Assembly (NCBI GenBank): GCA_964568675.1
Contig: CAZMQV010000004.1
Span: forward strand, 19,945 to 83,944
Reading direction: 5' to 3'
Source: UPXZ01 sp964568675
Lineage (GTDB): Bacteria; Bacteroidota; Bacteroidia; Bacteroidales; Paludibacteraceae
DNA: 64,000 bases
This document shows positions 29,886-37,713 of the stretch, in pieces. Position numbers and translations under genes: made by a program. The notes under the pieces are model-generated. The model was not told where the DNA came from and searched no databases. It worked only from the letters and a program-made list of their open reading frames with translations. How positions within the stretch are numbered: position 1 is the stretch's first letter; the number at the start of each line of letters is the position of its first letter.

Positions 29886-30008
29886 CGAATCCCCCTACAC
29901 TAATTATTTTATTTATTTTCATCGTATTGGCACACACCGCCATTTTCACGATGACTTTTTCATTTCATATTACTTGGTAAATAATAATTACAAAATATCT
30001 GCAAAAAG

Positions 30009-30851
30009 ATGAAAACAAATTACGAACTGCGTTATGCGGCGCATCCTGAAGATGCGAAAAAGTACACGACCGAAAGGTTGAGAAAAGATTTTTTAATTGA
30101 AAAAATTTTCACAACCGACGAAGTTAATATGGTATATTCCATGTACGACCGAATGATAGTTGGTGGCGCGATGCCGGTAAACGAAACCCTACACCTCGAA
30201 GCCATTGATCCTCTGAAACAGCCGACATTCCTTATTAGTCGCGAACTTGGCATTTACAATGTAGGTGGCGCCGGTGTAGTAAAAATTGGTGAAGAGAGTT
30301 TTGAACTTGATTACAAAGAAGCTTTATATCTTGGAAGCGGCAAACGCGAAGTTTATTTTGAGAGTAAAGACAAAACGAATCCAGCAAAATTTTATTTCAA
30401 CTCGGCAACAGCCCATCGCAACTACCCCGACAAGAAAGTAACAAAAGCGAACGCGGAAGTAATGGAATTGGGTACCTTGGAAACTTCAAACCACCGAAAC
30501 ATTAACAAAATGATTGTAAATCAGGTGCTCCCTACTTGTCAACTTCAGATGGGCATGACCGAACTTGCACCGGGCAGCGTGTGGAACACCATGCCGCCAC
30601 ACGTACATTCGCGTCGAATGGAAGCCTATTTCTATTTTGAAGTACCTTCAGATCAGGCTGTTTGCCATTTTATGGGAGAAATGCAAGAAACCCGCCATCT
30701 GTGGATGCAAAACAATCAAGCCGTGTTATCTCCCGAATGGTCAATCCACTCAGCAGCCGGAACATGTAATTACACTTTCATTTGGGGCATGGCTGGCGAG
30801 AATCTGGATTACAGCGACCAGGATTTCTCAAAAGTTACAGAAATAAAATAA
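30009..30851 (+). CDS. kduI: 5-keto-4-deoxyuronate isomerase
   Basis: A 280-residue cytoplasmic enzyme that converts 4-deoxy-L-threo-5-hexosulose uronate (the rearranged unsaturated uronate) to 3-deoxy-D-glycero-2,5-hexodiulosonate. The zinc ligands H198, H200, E205 and H247 are present (PPHVHSRRMEAYFYFE and EWSIHSAAG), each two positions later than I recall for the E. coli enzyme. The N-terminus (ELRYAAHPEDAKKYTTERLR) is typical. It is the first gene of a six-gene operon, 29 bp before kduD, and links the extracellular lyase to KDG metabolism. Confidence 0.97.
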   Translation: MKTNYELRYAAHPEDAKKYTTERLRKDFLIEKIFTTDEVNMVYSMYDRMIVGGAMPVNETLHLEAIDPLKQPTFLISRELGIYNVGGAGVVKIGEESFELDYKEALYLGSGKREVYFESKDKTNPAKFYFNSATAHRNYPDKKVTKANAEVMELGTLETSNHRNINKMIVNQVLPTCQLQMGMTELAPGSVWNTMPPHVHSRRMEAYFYFEVPSDQAVCHFMGEMQETRHLWMQNNQAVLSPEWSIHSAAGTCNYTFIWGMAGENLDYSDQDFSKVTEIK

Positions 30852-30880
30852 TTAATTCACATATAAACACACAACGCATT

Positions 30881-31672
30881 ATGGTAAATTTCAGATTAGA
30901 CGGAAAAATTGCATTGGTTACCGGAGCTTCTTACGGAATAGGGTATGCCATTGCGTCAGCTTTAGGCAGAGCCGGAGCGAAAATCATATTCAACGACCGC
31001 AACGAAGAAAATCTATCCAAAGGTTTGGCACAATACAAAGCAGATAACCTTGAAGCTTATGGATACTCCTGCGATGTTACCGACGAAAGTTCTGTGAACG
31101 AAATGATTGCTAAAATAGCAAAAGAACACGGCACAATCGACATATTGGTGAACAACGCCGGCATCATCAAACGCATCCCGATGCACGAAATGAGCGCCGC
31201 GGAGTTCCGCGAAGTAATCGACATCGACCTAAACGGGCCTTTCATCATGTCGAAAGCGGTAATACCGGCTATGATTGAAAAAGGGCACGGCAAAATTATC
31301 AACATCTGCTCTATGATGAGCGAATTGGGACGCGAAACAGTATCGGCTTATGCAGCTGCAAAAGGAGGACTAAAAATGTTGACAAAAAACATTTGCTCAG
31401 AATATGGCTCATATAATATCCAATGTAACGGAATAGGCCCCGGATACATCGAAACGCCTCAAACAGCACCACTTCGCGAACGTCAAGCCGATGGATCACG
31501 CCATCCTTTCGACTCATTTATCGTTTCAAAAACACCTGCAGAACGCTGGGGAAGAACAGAAGACCTGGAAGGGCCCGCTGTATTTCTTGCTTCCGAAGCT
31601 TCAAATTTCGTAAACGGACACATACTCTATGTAGATGGCGGTATCTTAGCTTACATTGGCAAACAACCATAA
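30881..31672 (+). CDS. kduD: 2-dehydro-3-deoxy-D-gluconate 5-dehydrogenase (KduD), SDR family
   Basis: A 263-residue short-chain dehydrogenase that reduces 2,5-diketo-3-deoxygluconate to KDG. The nucleotide-binding motif is TGASYGIG (residues 14-21); NNAG follows, and the catalytic residues are S144, Y157 and K161 (YAAAK). The start is the ATG at 30881 (MVNFRLDGKIALVTGAS). An in-frame upstream extension to 30782 would overlap kduI by about 70 bp and does not fit the family length. The C-terminus FVNGHILYVDGGILAYIG is typical of KduD. Confidence 0.95.
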   Translation: MVNFRLDGKIALVTGASYGIGYAIASALGRAGAKIIFNDRNEENLSKGLAQYKADNLEAYGYSCDVTDESSVNEMIAKIAKEHGTIDILVNNAGIIKRIPMHEMSAAEFREVIDIDLNGPFIMSKAVIPAMIEKGHGKIINICSMMSELGRETVSAYAAAKGGLKMLTKNICSEYGSYNIQCNGIGPGYIETPQTAPLRERQADGSRHPFDSFIVSKTPAERWGRTEDLEGPAVFLASEASNFVNGHILYVDGGILAYIGKQP

Positions 31673-31687
31673 TCTCGCTTCACGCTG

Positions 31688-32821
31688 ATGAAAAAAACAA
31701 TTTATCTATCCCTGCTACTCTTCACACTTTCTTGCTCTTCGTCGAAAGTAGTGAATCTTTCAGTTAGTAATCCTACTAACCGTGTAAGAACAAATGAAAT
31801 GGTGGAAGTGGCATGGGACAAGATTGACAAAAAGCTGAAAACGAAAGGAAATCATGCTTCTTATATCGTTTTGGACAATAAAAAGCAAGAAGTACCCTAT
31901 CAACTTATTAAGAATGGTAGCTGCAACATCGTATCAATAATTTTCCCCACCACACTTGACGCTTCGGAGCAAAAAAACTATCGAATCAAAAAAGGAAATC
32001 CGAAACAATTCGAACCAATGGTTTATGGCAGATTGGTACCCGAGCGTAAAGATGATTTCACATGGGAAAACAACCGTGTAGCGTTTCGCGTATATGGGCC
32101 TGCGCTCGAAGCCACCGGCGAAATTAGTAATGGCATGGATTATTGGGCTAAAAAAACCGAGAAACTCATCATCGACAAATGGTATAAGGACGACCTCGAA
32201 GGCATAGCTTCGTACCACGAAGATCATGGCGAAGGGCTCGACTTCTATAAAGTAGGTCGAACATTGGGCTTAGGCATGACCGCGCCCACCGACGATGGTA
32301 AGCTTTCATTGGGCAACAATTTTATCAATGCGGAGATACTCGACATGGGACCATTGCGAATTTCATTTAAACTCAGCTACAAACCATATAAAAATGGCGA
32401 CAATGAAGTGAATGAAAAAAGGATTATTACACTTGACGCATATAGCCATCTCAACAAGGTAAGCAATATCTTTAATACAAATGGCGACGTATTAAATGTG
32501 GCTACCGGAATTGTTACTCAGAAAGGTCAACCGGAAATGGTATTTGGAGACAAAACCGGTATAATCGCATATCGAGTGCCCGAAGACGCGAAGAACGGCA
32601 CAATCTATACAGGTGTTATCAATCTGAAAGGTTTTTCAAAAATAAGTTCGGAACAAGGACATTATCTTGGCAATAACAGCATAATCTCCGGCAGCGAATA
32701 CACTTACTACGTCGGAGCCGGATGGAGCAAAGCCGGGTTCAGTAATTTTGATGCCTGGGTGGAATTTTTGAAAAATGAAAAATTCAAGATTGACAATCCA
32801 CTCATCGTTCAAATAAAATAA
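31688..32821 (+). CDS. DUF4861-like lipoprotein
   Basis: A 377-residue lipoprotein; the leader ends LFTLSC, a lipobox. The rest is a beta-rich body with KKQEVPYQLIKNG, DDFTWENNRVAFRVYGPAL, MDYWAKKTEKLIIDKWY and YHEDHGEGLDFYKVGRTLG, which I recognise as DUF4861-like. Such proteins recur beside uronate-catabolic genes in PULs, but I know of no settled function. The conserved His/Asp/Glu-rich stretch (SYHEDHGEGLD) suggests a metal or sugar site, which is inference. It starts 15 bp after kduD and is followed by kdgK, so it is co-expressed with cytoplasmic enzymes although itself exported. Confidence 0.85.
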   Translation: MKKTIYLSLLLFTLSCSSSKVVNLSVSNPTNRVRTNEMVEVAWDKIDKKLKTKGNHASYIVLDNKKQEVPYQLIKNGSCNIVSIIFPTTLDASEQKNYRIKKGNPKQFEPMVYGRLVPERKDDFTWENNRVAFRVYGPALEATGEISNGMDYWAKKTEKLIIDKWYKDDLEGIASYHEDHGEGLDFYKVGRTLGLGMTAPTDDGKLSLGNNFINAEILDMGPLRISFKLSYKPYKNGDNEVNEKRIITLDAYSHLNKVSNIFNTNGDVLNVATGIVTQKGQPEMVFGDKTGIIAYRVPEDAKNGTIYTGVINLKGFSKISSEQGHYLGNNSIISGSEYTYYVGAGWSKAGFSNFDAWVEFLKNEKFKIDNPLIVQIK

Positions 32822-32868
32822 ATTATATTTTTTAAAAAACAAAAAACGAACAAATCAACAGTTTACAC

Positions 32869-33909
32869 ATGAAAAAAATAGTAAGTTTTGGCGAAATCAT
32901 GCTTCGTCTGGCTACACCCGGATATCAGCGTTTTATTCAATCTAACAATCTGAATGCCACTTTTGGTGGTGGCGAGGCCAATGTAGCTGTTTCATTAGCC
33001 AACTACGGTCTGAATGCCGAATTCGTAACCCGATTACCCAAAAACGACATTGCCGACTGGTGTATATCCGAACTGAGAAAATACAATGTAGGTACACAAA
33101 ATATCGTGCGCGGTGGCGAACGCGTTGGTATTTACTTTTTAGAAACAGGAGCAGTAGCCCGCGCTTCAAAAGTGGTATATGACCGCGCCAACTCATCCAT
33201 CGCCGACATCAAACCCGGCATGATTAACTGGCACGAAGTATTGAAAGACGCAGATTGGTTTCACTGGACTGGTATCACTCCCGCCATTTCGCAAGGAGCA
33301 GCCGACGCGTGTCTTGAAGCCATTAAAGTGGCTAACGAATTAGGGGTAACCGTATCAACCGATTTGAACTACCGTAAAAACTTGTGGAAATACGGCAAAT
33401 CGGCTGCCGAAGTAATGCCCGCTTTAGTTGAAGGCTGCGATGTAATTTTAGGCAACGAAGAAGATGCCGAGAAGGTATTTGGGATTAAACCCGAAGGCTT
33501 TGACGTAACAGCTACCGATGGCGAAGTGAATGCCGCCGAATTTGAAAGCGTATGCAAACAGATGATACAAAAATTTCCTCGCGCTAAAAAAGTAATTATC
33601 ACTTTGCGCGGTTCAATTAACGCCAATCACAACACTTGGGGCGGTGTGCTTTATGCAGATGGGACACTCTTCGAATCAAAACGCTACGACATCACCCACA
33701 TAGTGGACCGAGTTGGTGGTGGGGATTCTTTTATGGGTGGACTCATCTACGGGCTACTTACCTACCCTACCGATAATCAAAACGCGCTCGAATTTGCCGT
33801 GGCGGCATCCTGCCTTAAACACACCATTTATGGCGACTTCAACTTGGTCTCGGTGGCTGAAGTGGAAAATCTGATGAAAGGCGATGGAAGTGGTCGCGTA
33901 TCCCGATAA
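32869..33909 (+). CDS. kdgK: 2-dehydro-3-deoxygluconate kinase, PfkB family
   Basis: A 346-residue sugar kinase that phosphorylates KDG to KDPG. PfkB motif 1 is FGGGEANVAVSLANYG near residue 32 and motif 2 is DRVGGGDSFMGGLIYG, with the catalytic Asp in GGD. STDLNYRKNLWKYG and ILGNEEDAEKVFG are typical of KDG kinases. It lies 47 bp after the DUF4861 gene and 61 bp before kdgA. Other PfkB sugar kinases are possible, but kduI, kduD and kdgA alongside make KDG the obvious substrate. Confidence 0.94.
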   Translation: MKKIVSFGEIMLRLATPGYQRFIQSNNLNATFGGGEANVAVSLANYGLNAEFVTRLPKNDIADWCISELRKYNVGTQNIVRGGERVGIYFLETGAVARASKVVYDRANSSIADIKPGMINWHEVLKDADWFHWTGITPAISQGAADACLEAIKVANELGVTVSTDLNYRKNLWKYGKSAAEVMPALVEGCDVILGNEEDAEKVFGIKPEGFDVTATDGEVNAAEFESVCKQMIQKFPRAKKVIITLRGSINANHNTWGGVLYADGTLFESKRYDITHIVDRVGGGDSFMGGLIYGLLTYPTDNQNALEFAVAASCLKHTIYGDFNLVSVAEVENLMKGDGSGRVSR

Positions 33910-33970
33910 ACTATCGGAAGTCCATCAATTCACAAAATATTTCAATAAAAATAAATCATTCAACAAACTT

Positions 33971-34642
33971 ATGAAATTCAACAAAATAGAGGTCATTACT
34001 GCCATGAAAGCAACGGGAATTGTGCCTGTTTTTTTCAGCAGCGACTTCGAAACCTCCAAAAATGTTCTTTTGGCTTGCTACAAGGGTGGTATTCGTGCTT
34101 TTGAATTTACCAACCGTGGCGACTTCGCGCACGAAGTTTTTGCCGATTTGGTGAAATTCGCTACAAAAAACTGCCCGGAAATGATATTGGGTATCGGATC
34201 CATTGTTGATGCTCCTACCGCCTCGCTCTACATTCAGTCTGGCGCCAACTTCGTGGTAGGTCCGCTGTTCAACCCCGATGTAGCAAAGGTGTGCAATCGC
34301 CGACTTGTGCCCTACATGCCCGGCTGCGGCTCAGTTACTGAAGTAGGCATGGCTCAGGAAGCGGGCTGCGATGTATGCAAAGTATTTCCTGGCGATGTAC
34401 TTGGCGCAGCCTTTGTAAAAAACCTGAAAGCTCCAATGCCTTGGTCGATGCTGATGGTAACCGGTGGTGTCGCTCCCACGGAGGAAAACCTGAACAAATG
34501 GTTTGCCGCGGGTGTAACTTGCGTGGGCATGGGTTCCAATCTTTTTCCTGCCGAGCTGATTAAAGCCGGAGACTGGGAAGCAATTACTAAAATTTGCAGC
34601 GAGGCAATCGGCATCGTTCAAAAACTAAAAAATAAATTCTAA
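33971..34642 (+). CDS. kdgA: KDPG aldolase (2-dehydro-3-deoxyphosphogluconate aldolase)
   Basis: A 223-residue class I aldolase that splits KDPG to pyruvate and glyceraldehyde 3-phosphate. The Schiff-base Lys is K137 in CDVCKVFPGD and the catalytic Glu is E45 in FEFTNRG, the same position as in E. coli Eda. The start is the ATG at 33971 (MKFNKIEVITAMKATG). An in-frame upstream reading to 33884 overlaps kdgK and adds 29 residues foreign to the family. It completes the pathway from polymer to central metabolism. Confidence 0.95.
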   Translation: MKFNKIEVITAMKATGIVPVFFSSDFETSKNVLLACYKGGIRAFEFTNRGDFAHEVFADLVKFATKNCPEMILGIGSIVDAPTASLYIQSGANFVVGPLFNPDVAKVCNRRLVPYMPGCGSVTEVGMAQEAGCDVCKVFPGDVLGAAFVKNLKAPMPWSMLMVTGGVAPTEENLNKWFAAGVTCVGMGSNLFPAELIKAGDWEAITKICSEAIGIVQKLKNKF

Positions 34643-34679
34643 AAAATAAATTAACCAAATTCATTAATTTCAAAAAAAC

Positions 34680-36140
34680 ATGAGTAAACATGAAGCTACG
34701 CAAAAGATGTCGAGCTACAGATGGACTATTGTAGGGATGCTATTTTTTGCAACCACAATAAACTATCTCGACAGACAAGTACTCTCCCTAACATGGAAAG
34801 ACTTTATCGCCCCCGAATTTCATTGGACAAATGATCATTACGGCACAATCACCTCATTATTTTCGATATTCTATGCCATTGGGATGTTATTTGCCGGGCG
34901 CTTTGTCGATTGGATGGATACTAAAAAGGGCTTTTTATGGGCAATTTTTATATGGTCGATAGGTGCGGTTCTGCACGCATTCTGTGGCATAGCGACTTCG
35001 GGTATTGTAGCCGGCGAATGGTTTGTTGGGTTCGAAGGAGCGCGCGAAGCCATTGGAGCGGTGCAAAACATTTCACGTGTATTAAATGTGAGTGTTGTGC
35101 TGTTTATTATTGCCCGATTTGTGTTAGCGATAGGTGAAGCCGGCAACTTTCCGGCAGCTATCAAGACAACAGCCGAATATTTTCCAAAAAAAGACAGAGC
35201 TTTAGCAACGAGTATTTTTAATGCAGGGGCAACAGTCGGCGCGCTTGCCGCTCCTGTAACCATACCGGTTATCGCCTCGCATTGGGGATGGGAAATGGCA
35301 TTTATTGTTATTGGTGCTTTAGGCTTTATTTGGATGGGTTTTTGGGTTTTTATTTACAAAAAGCCCGAGGTACACCCCAAAGTTAATAAAGCTGAACTTG
35401 CTTATATTCATTCCGACAACAACGAAATTCTAACAGGTAACGCTAAAACAGAAAGAAAACTTACATTTTGGGAATGTCTCAAGTACAAACAAACATGGTC
35501 TTTCGCGTTTGGCAAATTTATGACCGATGGCGTTTGGTGGTTCTATCTATTCTGGACTCCGGCCTATTTAAGCTCGGTATATGGCTTAAAATCGTCCGAC
35601 CCAAAAGCACAAATAGCTCTATTTGTTCTTTACGCCATAACACTATTGTCGATTATCGGTGGTTGGCTTCCATCCTATTTTGTAGATAAAAAAGGGATGA
35701 ACCCTTATGCCGGTCGGATGAAAGCAATGCTTATTTTTGCCTTCTTCCCACTCTTGGCATTGTTTGCCCAGCCACTCGGTTCATACTCCTATTGGTTCCC
35801 AATTATCATTATTGGTATAGCAGGTGCGGCACATCAGGCATGGTCAGCTAATATTTTCTCAACAGTTGGCGATATGTTCCCCAAAAGTGCGATTGCTACA
35901 ATTACCGGCATTGGAGGCATGGCAGGTGGTGTTGGCTCATTTATCATCAATAAAAGTTCGGGTGTACTTTTTGACTATGCCGGCAACACCCAAATGAGTT
36001 TCCTCGGATTCAAAGGAGAAGAAGCCGGATATTTCATTATATTCTCTATTTGTGCAGTAGCTTACCTCATCGGTTGGGTTGTGATGAAAACTTTAGTTCC
36101 AAAATACAAAATAGTTCAGGTTGATGAAGCGAAAAATTAG
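34680..36140 (+). CDS. MFS hexuronate-type transporter (ACS family, ExuT-like)
   Basis: A 486-residue inner-membrane symporter with about 12 hydrophobic helices. Anion:cation symporter features are TINYLDRQVLSL in helix 1, GRFVDWMDTKKGFLWAI after helix 2 and GEAGNFPAAIKTTAEYFPKK in helix 4. It is the last gene of the kdu operon and probably imports hexuronate or unsaturated uronate released in the periplasm by the GH105 enzyme. Substrate is inferred from context. A strong terminator follows 50 bp later. Confidence 0.93.
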   Translation: MSKHEATQKMSSYRWTIVGMLFFATTINYLDRQVLSLTWKDFIAPEFHWTNDHYGTITSLFSIFYAIGMLFAGRFVDWMDTKKGFLWAIFIWSIGAVLHAFCGIATSGIVAGEWFVGFEGAREAIGAVQNISRVLNVSVVLFIIARFVLAIGEAGNFPAAIKTTAEYFPKKDRALATSIFNAGATVGALAAPVTIPVIASHWGWEMAFIVIGALGFIWMGFWVFIYKKPEVHPKVNKAELAYIHSDNNEILTGNAKTERKLTFWECLKYKQTWSFAFGKFMTDGVWWFYLFWTPAYLSSVYGLKSSDPKAQIALFVLYAITLLSIIGGWLPSYFVDKKGMNPYAGRMKAMLIFAFFPLLALFAQPLGSYSYWFPIIIIGIAGAAHQAWSANIFSTVGDMFPKSAIATITGIGGMAGGVGSFIINKSSGVLFDYAGNTQMSFLGFKGEEAGYFIIFSICAVAYLIGWVVMKTLVPKYKIVQVDEAKN

Positions 36141-36190
36141 TATTATTCGGAGAAACTAATCATACTAATATTTCTAAAAGAATTAACATA

Positions 36191-36236
36191 AAGAATCAGT
36201 AGAGAGACATGGTCTTTTCTACTGATTCTTTTTTTT
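36191..36236 (+). terminator. Rho-independent terminator of the kdu operon
   Basis: AAGAATCAGTAGA (36191-36203) pairs perfectly with TCTACTGATTCTT (36218-36230), and the inner GAGAC/GTCTT extends the stem. T residues run from 36229 to 36236. Confidence 0.95.
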
Positions 36237-36383
36237 GATGAACAAGCTACATGTCAACCTTAAAACATTTCGTAAGCACCTCATAGACAATCAAATGGAA
36301 ACAATCAAGGGAAAATAGCAAACAAAAATCACTTATCTTATGTTAGATTAATACATACTATAACATACCCTATCTGTAATCTT

Positions 36384-37148
36384 ATGCAAACCACTTCAAT
36401 TGAAAACAGAATGACACAAGATCCGGACTCGCATAACAAATTCTTGGAGCTGGAAGTTTTCCCTGTCCCTACAGCTATTTTTTTGCCTTCACACAAAAAG
36501 ATTTTTTTGAATAAATACGCATCCGAATGTCTTGGGTTAAAAGAAAATGAATCATTCGACTTGCAGAAATGGTATTTGCTAAACCCACAACTAAATGATA
36601 TTTATTATAATACCGAACGATATACAGCACTTAATCAAAAAGCTCTTGTAACGCTTTTCAACAACAAACGTGAATTTATTAGCTACAACATAGTGTATAT
36701 CCCCAGTAAAACGTTTGGAAATTATTACCTAATTTGTTTCTCCAAGTCTGACAAGAAGTATTCAGCCTTATCCATTTCCACGCTATATTCCATTAAAGAA
36801 GATATTTCCAAACTGAAACCATATCTAAATAATGCAGGAAAGACTGAGCTTGAAAGCATCATGACGAAATACTTCCCGGATGAGAAAAAAGAGCTCAAAT
36901 TGGATGATTTGGTGTATTATGAAAAAGAGTTGCAAATGATTCAAAAGGCACTGCCCTTTTTATCAAACCGTGAAGTGCTTCTATGTGGCTTATTACTAAA
37001 TAATATTGAAAGTAACGACATCGCTTCACTGACCAACAGAACGATGAATTCCGTATTTGTTACTATCCATCGTATTAACAAAAAACTCAATTTAATGGAT
37101 AAAAAAGAATTGATAAAGATTCTCCGAAAAATAGTTGACAAAGAATAG
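36384..37148 (+). CDS. LuxR-type helix-turn-helix regulator with PAS-like N-terminus
   Basis: A 254-residue cytoplasmic protein. The C-terminal 65 residues form a LuxR/GerE-type DNA-binding domain (LPFLSNREVLLCGLLLNNI, SNDIASLTNRTMNSVFVTIH, RINKKLNLMDKKELIKIL). The first 130 residues (FPVPTAIFLPSHKKIFLNKY, FISYNIVYIPSKTFGNYYLI) look PAS-like but lack a recognisable cofactor site. There is no receiver domain. It stands alone between the kdu terminator and a convergent gene, so its target is unknown; control of the neighbouring PUL or surface polysaccharide locus is possible. Confidence 0.8.
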   Translation: MQTTSIENRMTQDPDSHNKFLELEVFPVPTAIFLPSHKKIFLNKYASECLGLKENESFDLQKWYLLNPQLNDIYYNTERYTALNQKALVTLFNNKREFISYNIVYIPSKTFGNYYLICFSKSDKKYSALSISTLYSIKEDISKLKPYLNNAGKTELESIMTKYFPDEKKELKLDDLVYYEKELQMIQKALPFLSNREVLLCGLLLNNIESNDIASLTNRTMNSVFVTIHRINKKLNLMDKKELIKILRKIVDKE

Positions 37149-37172
37149 CCGTTTTTTTTTGCATTAATTCAC

Positions 37173-37207
37173 AAAAAAGAGAGACAGTTAATTTCCAACT
37201 GCCTCTC
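37173..37207 (-). terminator. Terminator of the beta-helix/lipoprotein unit
   Basis: GAGAGACAGTT (37179-37189) pairs with AACTGCCTCTC (37197-37207) with one A/C mismatch and a 7-nt loop. On the minus strand six T follow (37178-37173). It lies 53 bp beyond the stop of the 148-residue lipoprotein gene. Confidence 0.85.
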
Positions 37208-37259
37208 CTTGAGATTTATCAAACAAATGTGATTGAAAATCACATAAGCAATGACCTAT

Positions 37260-37706
37260 TTATCCATTAATCCGATGTCCCTTAATTTGATACGTATTCT
37301 GAAATGGCGTAACATCATCTTCAAACTGTATTTCAAGATAAATACTATCCGAACCAAGAATTTTACCATTCATGATACGCACTCCAACTCCCAAATCTGA
37401 TTTTTCACAAACGGATTGTTTGGTTTCAAATTTACCTGTTAAAGCATTGATAGCGGCTTTAGCCTTAAAGTTCCAGAAGCTACTTGCCTCATCATTAATC
37501 GTAATTGAATCAGCACCGGACGCAAAATTATTTTCAGTAGTTAGTGTGAATGACTTTTTTACTGGTGAATTGTCAATGTAAGCGCTCACTTGCCACTTAC
37601 CGGCTGTCGAGATTGGGGAGGTTATTTCATTATTGTCCTCAAATCGTTCGCATGAACTAAAAATTAATGCGGTAATAACCATCGACAGATATAATACTTT
37701 TCTCAT
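37260..37706 (-). CDS. Small lipoprotein, possibly of the Lipid_bd putative hydrolase family
   Basis: A 148-residue protein with a lipobox (TALIFSSC) and a beta-rich body: TAGKWQVSAYIDN, SITINDEASSFWNFKAKAAI, GVRIMNGKILGSDSIYLEIQ. The layout recalls small Bacteroidota lipoproteins annotated as lipid-binding putative hydrolases, but I cannot confirm this by eye and no catalytic motif is clear. It lies 7 bp after the beta-helix gene, so the two are almost certainly cotranscribed, and a terminator follows. Confidence 0.75.
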   Translation of the reverse strand: MRKVLYLSMVITALIFSSCERFEDNNEITSPISTAGKWQVSAYIDNSPVKKSFTLTTENNFASGADSITINDEASSFWNFKAKAAINALTGKFETKQSVCEKSDLGVGVRIMNGKILGSDSIYLEIQFEDDVTPFQNTYQIKGHRING

Positions 37707-37713
37707 TATTTAC

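Larger units (their letters stand above)
29020..30008. other. Divergent regulatory region between PUL and kdu operon
   Basis: About 990 bp of AT-rich sequence without a credible gene. It must hold the promoter of the minus-strand susC operon, for which I found no exact TAnnTTTG (the nearest is a TATTTTGC on the minus strand near 29255), and the plus-strand kduI promoter described separately. Its length suggests binding sites for the HTCS regulator. I could not identify a convincing repeated operator by eye. Confidence 0.7.

Noticed and set aside
30782..30880. In-frame N-terminal extension of KduD
   Set aside because: It overlaps kduI and adds 33 residues not found in the family; the ATG at 30881 begins the typical SDR N-terminus.
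33884..33970. In-frame N-terminal extension of KDPG aldolase
   Set aside because: It overlaps kdgK; with the start at 33971 the catalytic Glu falls at position 45 as in Eda.
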